Assembly (NCBI RefSeq): GCF_000242255.2
Contig: NC_017033.1
Coordinates: forward strand, 2,677,110-2,741,109
DNA from: Frateuria aurantia DSM 6220
Lineage (GTDB): Bacteria > Pseudomonadota > Gammaproteobacteria > Xanthomonadales > Rhodanobacteraceae
Direction of reading: 5' to 3'
Length of the DNA stretch: 64,000 nucleotides
Below are positions 56,398 to 64,000 of the stretch, piece after piece. Numbering within the stretch: position 1 is the first letter of the stretch; each line of letters starts with the position of its first letter. The translations under genes and the position numbers were made by a program. The notes beneath the pieces were generated by a model that saw only the letters and a program-made list of their open reading frames with translations, was not told the origin of the DNA and made no database searches.

Positions 56398-56430
56398 ACA
56401 AAAAGGCCGGCATCTTGCGATGCCGGCCTT
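56398..56430 (-). terminator. Terminator of TonB receptor 3
   Basis: A 12-bp stem AAGGCCGGCATC/GATGCCGGCCTT with a TTGC loop; the minus strand continues into a T-run. It lies about 22 bases beyond the stop. Confidence 0.9.
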
Positions 56431-56452
56431 GGATTCACACGATGACGCTGGA

Positions 56453-58882
56453 TCAGAAGAACGAAGCGCCGATGGTAATCATGCCCGAGCGACCTTCCAG
56501 CAGCGAGTAATACGGCGAGCTCGCATAGAGGGTCGTACCATTGACGTCCTTGATCTTACCAGGATTGCTGGCCATGAAGGCCGAGATATTGCTGGCAAAA
56601 GTGAAAGCTCGACGGTTAAGCAGGTTGAAACCGTTGATCTTGATGTAGGGCTTGTGCATGAAGCCCCAGTCATGGAAATTCCAGCCGGCATTAAGGTTCA
56701 GCGTGGTGTAGCCGCCAACCTTTTCGGTATTGGACCAGTCGCCGTAGAAAGCACTGCTGGTGCGGGTCGAGAGCGAAGCCCAGGCCGGACCATGATGGAA
56801 GGACACGCCGACATTCAACAAATTACGCGGAGTGTTCAGCAGCGTCTTGCCACGCGTGTAATAAATACCGTCGCCGCCACTGTTCAGGTTGTCCTGCATG
56901 ATGGCCTGGGTATAGGAGTAAGAGCCATAGATGCTCCAGTCCTGACTCAGCTTCACGTTCAGCTCGGTATTCAGACCGCGCATGTGAACCCGCCCCAGCG
57001 ACAGGTAAACCGTCTGGAAGGTGTTCTGGTCGTAACCCGAAATCTGCTTATTGCTGAAGTTGCTGGCATAGGCGTCGACGACAGCCGACACACGGCTGCC
57101 GTAGAAGCGCCAGCCCAGATCATAAGTCCAGGAGCTTTCCGGCTTGGACTGCAGACCGGTGGTCGCCTCGCTGCCCAACAGCGGATTGTAAAGCGAACCG
57201 GCAATCGGCGCACGGAAGGTCTTGCCGATGCCCAGGTAAAACTGGTTGCGATCATCCAGCTGGAACTTGGCGCCACCCGAAGGGGTCACCTTGTGCCAAG
57301 ACTGATCCGCATTGCCTCCGAACTGATTGTAAGTCCCTCCGCGCTGCGAGGTCGGATACTCGTAAACGTAGCCGGAGCGATTGGTCCAGACATAGGCCGC
57401 ACCCAAGGTGAAGGTCAACTGATCTGTCGGAGTCCAGGTATCAGTGACGAAGGCCTTGCGATTGGTGCTGTTGGTGTACTGATCGTAAGACTGGATGGCA
57501 CGGCCATTGGAGTAGCGCAGCAGGTTGGTCTGAGCCCAGGCATCGGCCGGCGCACCGCTCACCGGGTCCACGGCCATGTAGTTGTTGCCGTTCTGCTGAC
57601 GGGCACCTTCAGTCCAGATGCCGTATTCCAAGGTATTGTCCTGACCGATGTTCTGGTTGAACTTGACGACCACACCCGGGCGATAGGTGTAGTTGTAGCT
57701 CATCGCCGCCACGCTTACCTTCTTGCCGTTGGTGATCACGCCATCACCATTGAGATCGGCATTGACGTAACCATACATCGGCACGCTCGAGGTCGACTCG
57801 GTCATCGACGTGCCGCTGCCGCCACCGCCATAGCCGTACTGGAAGTACGGCACCACGGAGAGATGCAGGTTGTCGCTGAGGGTAAACTCGCCATCAAGGC
57901 TGACCAGCAGGCTGCGGTAGGGGTTGTAGTGATACCGGTAGAAATTGTTGTTGCTGGCACTGCCAACCACAAAGGTCGGCGAATAGCTTTGCTGATAGCG
58001 GGTACCAGCCTGAGCCTTGGTGAGCCCCATATAGTTGGTCTTGGCTTCGCGGTTGTACTGCAGCGAGGCCGAGATGCTGTTCTTGTCGTTGATGGTCCAG
58101 ATGGTCTTGGCATCCACCTTGGCCACCTTGGAGCCGCCGGGACCGCGCCAGTTGTTGACTTCGTTGTTGGAATACGAAATCCATGAGCGGAACGGACCGG
58201 TATCGCCCGTGTTCAGACGCACGAAAGTGCGGTTGTAGCCATAGCTGCCGATCGACTGGCTGATATCGACACCAGCCTTGTGGCTGGGATCGATCGTCAC
58301 CCAGGCGATCGAGCCACCCGCGGCACCGGGGATCGGACTGTCTTGATCAGGGAAGCCCTGCTGGACCGTGATATCACCCATGTTTTCGGTGTCACCGTAT
58401 TCGGTCGCATAAATCTTGTAGTTGCCTGCATCGTTGATGGGCGCGCCGTTCACCGTGACGCCGACTTCATCCATGGTGTAACCGCGAATGGTCAGGTTGC
58501 CGTCGTTCAGACCGGTGTTGTCGTCGGTCGAGGCATTCACGCCGGGAATGGTGCTCAGCATCTGCACGAAGGTCGCGCCGGGGGCGGCCTGCTGGATCGC
58601 TTCACGACTGATGGTGGACACCGCCTTGGGCGCGGTCTGCACTTCCATCAGACCCGAGCCGATCGACAGCGTATCGGCCTGCACACTGACGGCATCCAAC
58701 TGGGCCGCCGCACGCTTGGTGTCATGCTGGCGGGTGGAGTTCGAGGTGCTGGAAACGTTGTCACGTGCCTGCGTCGGCTGGGCCGCCTTGGCCGTGGTGG
58801 AATTCGCGGACTGGGCCAGCACCAAAGGCGCTGCCGCGCAGAGTGCAAAGCCGACGGCTATCGCAAGACAGTTACGCTTCAT
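56453..58882 (-). CDS. TonB-dependent outer-membrane receptor, array member 3
   Basis: An 809-residue receptor from the ATG at 58882 (MKRNCLAIAVGFALCAAAPL); signal peptide 1-24 ending VLAQS. TonB-box-like LDAVSVQAD, then plug (APKAVSTISREAIQQAAPG, TIPGVNAST, VGVTVNGAPINDAGNYK) and barrel ending TIGASFF. A loop carries DLNGDGV around 57736-57757, and a Gly/Ser-rich tract lies just before it. It is closest to member 2, suggesting a tandem duplication with divergence in surface loops. Ligand unknown. Confidence 0.94.
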   Translation of the reverse strand: MKRNCLAIAVGFALCAAAPLVLAQSANSTTAKAAQPTQARDNVSSTSNSTRQHDTKRAAAQLDAVSVQADTLSIGSGLMEVQTAPKAVSTISREAIQQAAPGATFVQMLSTIPGVNASTDDNTGLNDGNLTIRGYTMDEVGVTVNGAPINDAGNYKIYATEYGDTENMGDITVQQGFPDQDSPIPGAAGGSIAWVTIDPSHKAGVDISQSIGSYGYNRTFVRLNTGDTGPFRSWISYSNNEVNNWRGPGGSKVAKVDAKTIWTINDKNSISASLQYNREAKTNYMGLTKAQAGTRYQQSYSPTFVVGSASNNNFYRYHYNPYRSLLVSLDGEFTLSDNLHLSVVPYFQYGYGGGGSGTSMTESTSSVPMYGYVNADLNGDGVITNGKKVSVAAMSYNYTYRPGVVVKFNQNIGQDNTLEYGIWTEGARQQNGNNYMAVDPVSGAPADAWAQTNLLRYSNGRAIQSYDQYTNSTNRKAFVTDTWTPTDQLTFTLGAAYVWTNRSGYVYEYPTSQRGGTYNQFGGNADQSWHKVTPSGGAKFQLDDRNQFYLGIGKTFRAPIAGSLYNPLLGSEATTGLQSKPESSWTYDLGWRFYGSRVSAVVDAYASNFSNKQISGYDQNTFQTVYLSLGRVHMRGLNTELNVKLSQDWSIYGSYSYTQAIMQDNLNSGGDGIYYTRGKTLLNTPRNLLNVGVSFHHGPAWASLSTRTSSAFYGDWSNTEKVGGYTTLNLNAGWNFHDWGFMHKPYIKINGFNLLNRRAFTFASNISAFMASNPGKIKDVNGTTLYASSPYYSLLEGRSGMITIGASFF

Positions 58883-59101
58883 AAAGTCAGAACCCCTGAT
58901 CCAAAAAGATTGATCTAAAAAGTAACGGCGCCATCCCTTGCGCCTGAAGTGTGTTCGCAGCATGGCCCGAACTGGTTTTCAGTCCGCGTCATCAAGCCTG
59001 TAATCCCCGAAATGATGGCCGGCATGCCGCTTCCTTCTGGTGAGGTGCAGCAGCCGACTGTCCATGACTCGGTGACAACCTCGTCATTTGAACATAGTAA
59101 A

Positions 59102-59119
59102 TTTTCACTTTTTTTACAT
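59102..59119 (-). promoter_or_regulatory. Shared poly-A/T element upstream of TonB receptor 3
   Basis: Plus strand TTTTCAC, T7, ACAT, then ACAAGCCCC. On the minus strand TTGTAA, 18 bases, GAAAAT. It lies 220 bases before the start, almost the same distance as for receptor 2. Confidence 0.5.
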
Positions 59120-59329
59120 AGCGTTTACAAGCCCCTATCCGTCTGATTTTTGGGCCTATAGCCCGGCAACCTGGGCCTCGGGAAATGGGTTTTACGCGAC
59201 AAGCGCATGTTTTTGCGACAGTCTCGGCACGCTTCAGGCTTCTGCGCAAGGCGACAAGCCTGATATCGTGCAGGCGGAAATTGAGCCAGCCCCTCCCAGG
59301 CAGCCTCCCCCACAGGAATCCCCCACGCA

Positions 59330-60439
59330 GTGACCACCCAAGCCCGCGCCAGCCAATGGATCAACTCTGCCGAAGCTCTTCAGGAGTGGCTGGCTCCCAT
59401 CGAGAACCAGGCCTGCCTGGGCATGGACACCGAGTTCATGCGACGGGATACGTTTTACCCGCAGCTGGCCCTGCTCCAGTTGGAGCATGCCGGGCGCTAT
59501 GCGCTGGTGGATCCGACCGCTTTCGAGGTCGGCACGCTGCTGCAGGACGTCCAGCATCGGCGGGCACTGGTGACGATCATGCACAGTGCCAGCGAAGACC
59601 TCGAAGCCCTGGGCCAGCTGCTGCCGAACGGCCCTGACCGCCTGTATGACACCCAGATCGCCGCCAGCCTGGCCGGACTGGGCTTCGGTCTAAGCTATCG
59701 GGCGCTGGTCGAGACCGTAGCCGGGGTGGTGCTGGACAAGGGCGAAACCCGCTCCGACTGGCTGCAGCGCCCGCTGACCGAATCACAGCGCGGCTATGCC
59801 ACCCTGGACGTGGTCTATCTGCAGGCGATACGGCAGCACGTGGACGAAAAGCTGAATACGCTGGGACGCCAGGACTGGCTGACTGAAGAATGCGAACGAC
59901 TGAAACAGCGCGGCGCCGGTCGCCACACCGAAGCCCAGCCCCAGCGTCATGTCCGCCCGGCGGCTGAATGGCCAGCCGAACAGCAGGCCATGCTGCGCCG
60001 GCTGCTGCTGTGGCGCGAACAGACCGCCCGCGAGATCAATCGGCCCAAGACCTGGTTGCTGGACGATACGCATGCACTGAGCCTTGCCGAACGACCGCCG
60101 CGCGACCGCGGCGAGCTGGACCAGCGAACCCGCGGGCTGCGGGCGCTGCGCGCAGCCCAGCGCGAAGCCTTGCATGACGTGATGCAGCCGCCGGTCAGCG
60201 CCGAAGAAATCGCCGCGACCGAGCCCGTGCTGGGCCTGCCGCAGGGCGAAGCCAAGCGCGCACTGGCCAGCATGAAGCAGGTCGTCGATACCCAGGCGGC
60301 CCGGCTCGACCTGCCAGCCGGTCTGTTGTGCCCGCGCAAGGTGCTGGAAGACTATGTGCTCAGCCGTCAGACCCCGGCCTTGTTCCATGGCTGGCGCGGC
60401 CCCTTGCTGGCGGAAGCCCTGGCCAGCCGGCTTCCCTGA
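59330..60439 (+). CDS. rnd: Ribonuclease D
   Basis: A 369-residue 3'-5' exoribonuclease starting at a GTG (59330). DEDD catalytic blocks: CLGMDTEFMRRDTFYPQLALLQ (D33, E35), IMHSASEDLEAL, and the closing Y/D in QRGYATLDVVYLQAI. An HRDC domain follows at about 215-290 (LWREQTAREINRPKTWLLDD), and a second helical HRDC-like part reaches the C-terminus. RNase D trims tRNA and small RNA 3' ends. In this genome CCA is encoded, so trimming to mature ends is needed. Confidence 0.96.
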   Translation: MTTQARASQWINSAEALQEWLAPIENQACLGMDTEFMRRDTFYPQLALLQLEHAGRYALVDPTAFEVGTLLQDVQHRRALVTIMHSASEDLEALGQLLPNGPDRLYDTQIAASLAGLGFGLSYRALVETVAGVVLDKGETRSDWLQRPLTESQRGYATLDVVYLQAIRQHVDEKLNTLGRQDWLTEECERLKQRGAGRHTEAQPQRHVRPAAEWPAEQQAMLRRLLLWREQTAREINRPKTWLLDDTHALSLAERPPRDRGELDQRTRGLRALRAAQREALHDVMQPPVSAEEIAATEPVLGLPQGEAKRALASMKQVVDTQAARLDLPAGLLCPRKVLEDYVLSRQTPALFHGWRGPLLAEALASRLP

Positions 60440-60514
60440 AACGGATCACAGGCCGTCGCTGCGGGACACCGGGCCCCTCGGCAGCGGCGGCGCTTTCCAG
60501 GCGAAGGGAGCGAC

Positions 60515-60784
60515 CTACTCGCCGCTGCCCGGTTCGGGCTGGTCACCATCTGCCGCTTCGGACTCCTCGCGCTCCGATCGCTCGCCGTGATGGCCGCCCG
60601 CCCGTCGCCGATCGATCCACACCCCGATTTCCAGCACCGCGCTCAGCACCCACATCAGCACCGCACCGTGCCAGTGTCCCGACAGCCCCAGCACCAGGCC
60701 GATCGACAGCATCAGCCCCAGCACCATCCATTCAGCTCTTTTGCGCATTGTCTCGCTCACCACAGCCTGACCATCATCGGCCAT
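60515..60784 (-). CDS. Small hypothetical membrane protein
   Basis: An 89-residue protein with two hydrophobic spans (about 18-36 and 40-56: WMVLGLMLSIGLVLGL, AVLMWVLSAVLEIGVWI), a basic loop RRRAGGHH and an acidic Glu/Ser tail. The start at 60784 or the ATG 12 codons later would both work. No family recognised; it looks like the small inner-membrane proteins common in Xanthomonadales. It is convergent with rnd. Confidence 0.65.
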   Translation of the reverse strand: MADDGQAVVSETMRKRAEWMVLGLMLSIGLVLGLSGHWHGAVLMWVLSAVLEIGVWIDRRRAGGHHGERSEREESEAADGDQPEPGSGE

Positions 60785-60903
60785 GGTGATGGCGTCCCTG
60801 CGGGAACCACGCCGAGAACCGGCCGATGTCCGGCACAGTATCGCCGCTGCCGCCGTCGCCTACCTGCGACATAAAAGCCTGATGCCCGGGAATCGGCCGC
60901 CGC

Positions 60904-60932
60904 TTGGCGAAGCCCGCCGTGGCTGATATCAT
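60904..60932 (+). promoter_or_regulatory. Sigma-70 promoter of tRNA-Ala(CGC)
   Basis: TTGGCG at 60904-60909 and TATCAT at 60927-60932, 17 bases apart, end 12 bases before the tRNA. Confidence 0.6.
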
Positions 60933-60944
60933 CGCGATTCTGAT

Positions 60945-61020
<76 letters not shown>

Positions 61021-61033
61021 ATCATTCCAGCCG

Positions 61034-61068
61034 AAAAGCCCCGGAAAGCCCGCTTCCCGGGGCTTTTT
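61034..61068 (+). terminator. Terminator of tRNA-Ala(CGC)
   Basis: An 11-bp stem AAAAGCCCCGG/CCGGGGCTTTT with a 12-base loop and T5. The A-run also suits the convergent helicase gene. Confidence 0.85.
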
Positions 61069-61085
61069 GCATCCACCTTGCCGGC

Positions 61086-63065
61086 TCATCCCTGATCAGC
61101 CAGCCGCTCCATGGTGTCGCCAGGAAACCACAGCTGCCGCCGGGCCCGGCTCATGGCCACGTAAAGCGCTTTGACCTGCTCGTCACGCTCATCTCTGGAC
61201 AACACCTTGCGCGACGCCGAGACACAGCAGTCCGACAAGGTGACAATGTCGAATTCCATGTTCTTGCAGTGTTCCAGCAACCCCATGGTCAAGGCACCGT
61301 CATCCGCTGGCCGCTGACTGGCGATCAGGCTGGCAAGATGGCGGTCATCAAAACCACGGTCGAACATCCGCAGCACTCGACCATGACCGAGCGTTTCCAG
61401 ATGCTGGGCCAACATCGGCCAGTTCCGGAAGGCCCGCAGCTTGTAGCTTTTCGGCAGATCTCCGTGCCTGCGCAGCAGCATCGCGTCCTTCACCATCTGG
61501 ACCAGCTCGGTTTCCGAGGCCTTGATCAGACGGAAGCGTCCTTGCCGGCTGTTCAGCCACAGCGCATCTTCCAGCAACGTCCAGATCCGGCCATAAGCCC
61601 GCAGGCCCTCATCAGGCAGGGCGTCCCCTTCGCCATAACGACAAGGCCGGGTCACATGCTCACGCGATCCGCGGATCAGATCATGCACCAGCACCTCGCT
61701 GTGGCGCTCCAGCACCTGCTGCATGATGGGCGTTACCTGCTCACCGGCACGGACTGACTGGGCCATCACCAGCGCCTTGGCATGAGGCGCATGCGGGACA
61801 CTGCCGGACAGGCATTGATAGGGATCGCCCATCGTCACCCAGCCCTGCGGATAACGGCGCAGCAGCGCATACCAGGGACCCGGCAAATCGTGTGCTTCGT
61901 CCAGCAGCAAGGTCCCCATCGGCGGGATTCCGGCACCGGCCACGTCCAGCCATTTGACCAGATGAAACAGGTTGAGACTGAAGACCCGTTCCTGCCGGGC
62001 GGATCGAGGTGCCAGCATCGCCTCCCAGACCTTGGTCGCCCAGGCCACGCAGGCGGCGAGATCCTCCGCGCTGGCCAGCGGTGACACGCGTCGGGCATGC
62101 ACCAGCTCGATGGCAGGGTCCTGGCTGAAACACCAGTGGCGGATCAAGCGGAACAACAGCAGCAAGGTAGAGGCCGGCGTCGCCTCGCCGATGGCCGGGA
62201 TGCCCAGATATTCGGCTTGCCGGGCCACCGACCAGGTCGATTGGCCGACGCGCGGCGGCGACTGCCAGCGGGTGTCTTGTGCCCGTACCAACCCGGCAGC
62301 CATGGTATTGGCCAGATCGTACAAGGTGATGCTGTGGATCGTGCCCGCCGTGCCCAGTCGCTGGATCAGGGCCTGTCGATGGGCCGCCGTCGGTGCCAGA
62401 TGGGTATAACGCCCGCCGGCCTCAGCCAGCGCCAGCAGCAAATGGGTCTTGCCGGTGCCGGCATAGGCAGCCATCGAGAAGTGTTCATCCGGCGTGGCCA
62501 TGATCGCCCGGACCACCCTGGCCTGATCGCCGGGGCCATGCATGACCCGCCGCCACGGCGACTGACCGGAGGCTTCCGGCACCTCCGGCCCGTCGTCCAG
62601 GCCATCCGCCAGGTCGGCATCGGATGCATCCGCCTGAGCCAGCGGCCTCAAGTCGATCTCGTAATCCTGCAGCCATTCGCTGCAGCGCTGCTGGAAATCA
62701 CCACTGAAGCGCCCTTCCGCATCGCGCCAGGCCTGCTCGGCCATGCAATCTTCGGGTGCAAACACGATGCCCTGATCCAGCAACCTCCGCTTGCTCGCAG
62801 TCCAGTCCTCGATGGTGCAACGCTGCCTGAGCTGGCCCAGCCGCGCTTCGGCCGACACCGCCGTTTCCATCGCAAACAGCGCATGCAGCTCGGACACGTA
62901 GCGCAGCAGCTCGGCATGTGAAATGCGATCTCTGCCCAGCACCGCCAGCAAGGCCCACACGCTGGCCCATTCGATCGGCAGAGCCGAGGTCAGGCCCTGC
63001 TCGACAAAGGCATCGGCAACGGCTTCGGTAACAGGCAGATAACAGGAGGATCGAGGAGGCAGCAT
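61086..63065 (-). CDS. Divergent UvrD-like superfamily 1 helicase with novel N-terminal region
   Basis: A 659-residue protein. Residues 1-170 match no domain I know and include a low-complexity acidic linker (DASDADLADGLDDGPEVPE, 146-164). The helicase core starts with a Q-like residue (DQARVVRAI, about 180) and Walker A AAYAGTGKTHLLLAL (199-213), then Walker B TLLLDEAHDLPG, motif III VTMGDPYQCLSG, and the C-terminal motifs VTLSDCC and ALYVAMSRARRQLW. The compact 2A domain recalls F-box/FBH1-like or UvrD-C2 helicases. It should translocate on single-stranded DNA. Role unknown: recombination control or defence are both possible. Monocistronic. Confidence 0.85.
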   Translation of the reverse strand: MLPPRSSCYLPVTEAVADAFVEQGLTSALPIEWASVWALLAVLGRDRISHAELLRYVSELHALFAMETAVSAEARLGQLRQRCTIEDWTASKRRLLDQGIVFAPEDCMAEQAWRDAEGRFSGDFQQRCSEWLQDYEIDLRPLAQADASDADLADGLDDGPEVPEASGQSPWRRVMHGPGDQARVVRAIMATPDEHFSMAAYAGTGKTHLLLALAEAGGRYTHLAPTAAHRQALIQRLGTAGTIHSITLYDLANTMAAGLVRAQDTRWQSPPRVGQSTWSVARQAEYLGIPAIGEATPASTLLLLFRLIRHWCFSQDPAIELVHARRVSPLASAEDLAACVAWATKVWEAMLAPRSARQERVFSLNLFHLVKWLDVAGAGIPPMGTLLLDEAHDLPGPWYALLRRYPQGWVTMGDPYQCLSGSVPHAPHAKALVMAQSVRAGEQVTPIMQQVLERHSEVLVHDLIRGSREHVTRPCRYGEGDALPDEGLRAYGRIWTLLEDALWLNSRQGRFRLIKASETELVQMVKDAMLLRRHGDLPKSYKLRAFRNWPMLAQHLETLGHGRVLRMFDRGFDDRHLASLIASQRPADDGALTMGLLEHCKNMEFDIVTLSDCCVSASRKVLSRDERDEQVKALYVAMSRARRQLWFPGDTMERLADQG

Positions 63066-63129
63066 AGGCCCGCCTATCTTACCCGCTATCCGTCAGCGCC
63101 GCCCCGCAGGCCCTGCCCTGCGCACGCCG

Positions 63130-63909
63130 GTGCGATCATGAAGGTCCGACGACCAGGCTCGCCTGGAAGCCAGCGAACGACAGGACTTCAGCGCATGCAG
63201 ATCCAGCAAGGTGAATTGCCCGTCGAGATGCCAGCCACCCGTATCGATTTAGTGCCCATTGCCCAGCTGCAATGGGCTGGGCAAGGCCGGATGCCCCTGA
63301 ACCACGGCACGGACGTGGCGGATCGGTTGCTCGCAACGCAGCCGATAGCGATCCATCGACCACAGACCGGCCTCCTCGTCCGCCTCGCTGAAATACCGGC
63401 CGTGGATGGCCGCCAGTCGTCATAGGGAGAGGCCGCATGGATCAGCCCCACCTTGCCCTTCGGCGTCTCCACTTAGATCGCCAGCGGCAAAGCACGCAAG
63501 GCCTCGGCCACCGCCGCGCGGTTCGCCCGATCGCACTCGTCGAGTCATGCGCCGCCGTAGACCCGGTGATCGATGCCCGGCACCAGGTCGCCGACGGCAC
63601 GACGTCAGGTCATCAGCTCGTGATTGCCGCAGAGGGCGTGAAACCATGGCCGTGCCAGTTCAGCACCTCGGCCGATTCCGGCCCGCGATCCACCAGATCA
63701 CCGACCGCAAACAGGCGGTCGCGCCCCGCATCGAAGCCCACCAAGGCCAGCGCCGCCTCAAGCCGGCTGAAGCAGCCATGGATTTCTCCCACCTCGATAT
63801 CTCGCCCACGGTGGTTCAGATCATGGTGCCGGACCCGCGGCGAATGGGAACCGGGCGGTGCAGGCGGCACCGGAATCAGCGGCCGCCATCCTGGACCACC
63901 GCCCCACAT
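63130..63909 (-). pseudogene. Decayed Ser/Thr-phosphatase-like metallophosphoesterase (PrpA/ApaH fold)
   Basis: The minus strand encodes recognisable phosphoesterase blocks that no single frame joins. First frame: VGEIHGCFSRLEAAL (D to E change in the GDxHG motif) and FAVGDLVDRGPES. A frameshift near 63,650 leads to a second frame with WFHALCGNHELM, then stop codons near 63,613, 63,545 and 63,473, with VETPKGKVGLIHAASPYDDW after. A third frame holds LPSPLQLGNGH, a stop, then IDTGGWHLDGQFTLLDLHALK, the usual C-terminal end. At least two frame changes and four stops make function very unlikely. Intact relatives are cytoplasmic protein phosphatases or diadenosine tetraphosphatases. Confidence 0.85.
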
Positions 63910-63920
63910 GAACCCCTTGT

Positions 63921-64000
63921 TCAGCGGAACGGCTTCAGGCCCAGATCCATGGTGTAGATCGCCACCGGGTAATGCACCTTGTTGACGCCGTTCTGGAAGC
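63921..64000 (-). CDS. 3' end of an unidentified gene running off the right edge
   Basis: The last 25 codons of a minus-strand gene: the C-terminus reads HYPVAIYTMDLGLKPFR then a TGA at 63921-63923. It is protein-like and in the same direction as the pseudogene after it, but too short to identify. Confidence 0.5.
   Translation of the reverse strand, partial: FQNGVNKVHYPVAIYTMDLGLKPFR

Noticed and set aside
53587-58186. Open frames of about 890 and 690 codons opposite TonB receptors 2 and 3
   Set aside because: Both are antisense shadows; their mutual similarity only reflects the similarity of the receptor genes.

Overview
The window is G+C-rich, densely coded gammaproteobacterial chromosome. 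Several features point to the Xanthomonadales/Lysobacterales, probably Rhodanobacteraceae: adjacent pilT and pilU, proC overlapping yggT, a pcnB-folK-panB-panC-panD operon, an NAD-type isocitrate dehydrogenase, a phoB-phoR-ppx block, and large TonB-dependent receptors with C-terminal Phe. A Frateuria-like genus is my guess; the sequence alone does not prove it.

Layout. Positions 1-14,150 hold the first codons of UDP-glucose dehydrogenase (left edge, minus strand), an NlpC/P60 hydrolase, an M20 peptidase-yggS pair, a ComEA-like protein, a SET-domain protein, a DUF4442 hotdog protein, exported M14 and M13 metallopeptidases, pilT/pilU, proC-yggT and rlmB. At 14,139-17,140 are RNase R (overlapping rlmB) and two identical tRNA-Leu(CAG) genes. 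At 17,254-20,030 is an accessory patch: an IS3-family element and a lower-G+C gene for a DUF262-HNH protein. At 20,200-24,150 are an FKBP isomerase, a KefB-like antiporter without its usual nucleotide-binding domain, and a triplicated tRNA-Ala/Glu/Asp cassette. At 24,150-38,700 are an outer-membrane channel-like protein, divergent ppsR/ppsA, an Ala-rich lipoprotein, the pantothenate operon, tRNA-Glu(CUC), fdxA, and the E. coli-like bamC-dapA / gcvR-bcp neighbourhood. At 38,900-50,850 are PIN-PhoH, an LpxO-like hydroxylase, a Trp-rich mini-ORF, icd, grxC with an AhpD-like partner, bepA, phoB-phoR, ppx, a cyclophilin and lpxH. At 50,890-58,880 are three tandem paralogous TonB-dependent receptors. 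At 59,330-64,000 are rnd, a small membrane protein, tRNA-Ala(CGC), a divergent superfamily 1 helicase, a decayed metallophosphoesterase and the 3' end of another gene.

Genes that work together: envelope biogenesis and lipid A (lpxH, lpxO-like, bepA, bamC, ugd, NlpC/P60); RNA maturation and decay (rnr, rlmB, rnd, pcnB); pantothenate/folate (folK, panBCD); phosphate response (phoBR, ppx, with a possible Pho box before phoB); gluconeogenic control (ppsR/ppsA); thiol redox (grxC with the AhpD-like protein, bcp).

Most of the window is ordinary core genome. The parts most worth a second look are the tRNA-Leu/IS3/DUF262-HNH patch and the TonB-receptor array, whose members share an upstream element and differ by an EF-hand-like loop. 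I see no CRISPR array, no integrase gene and no convincing multi-gene novel defence system.
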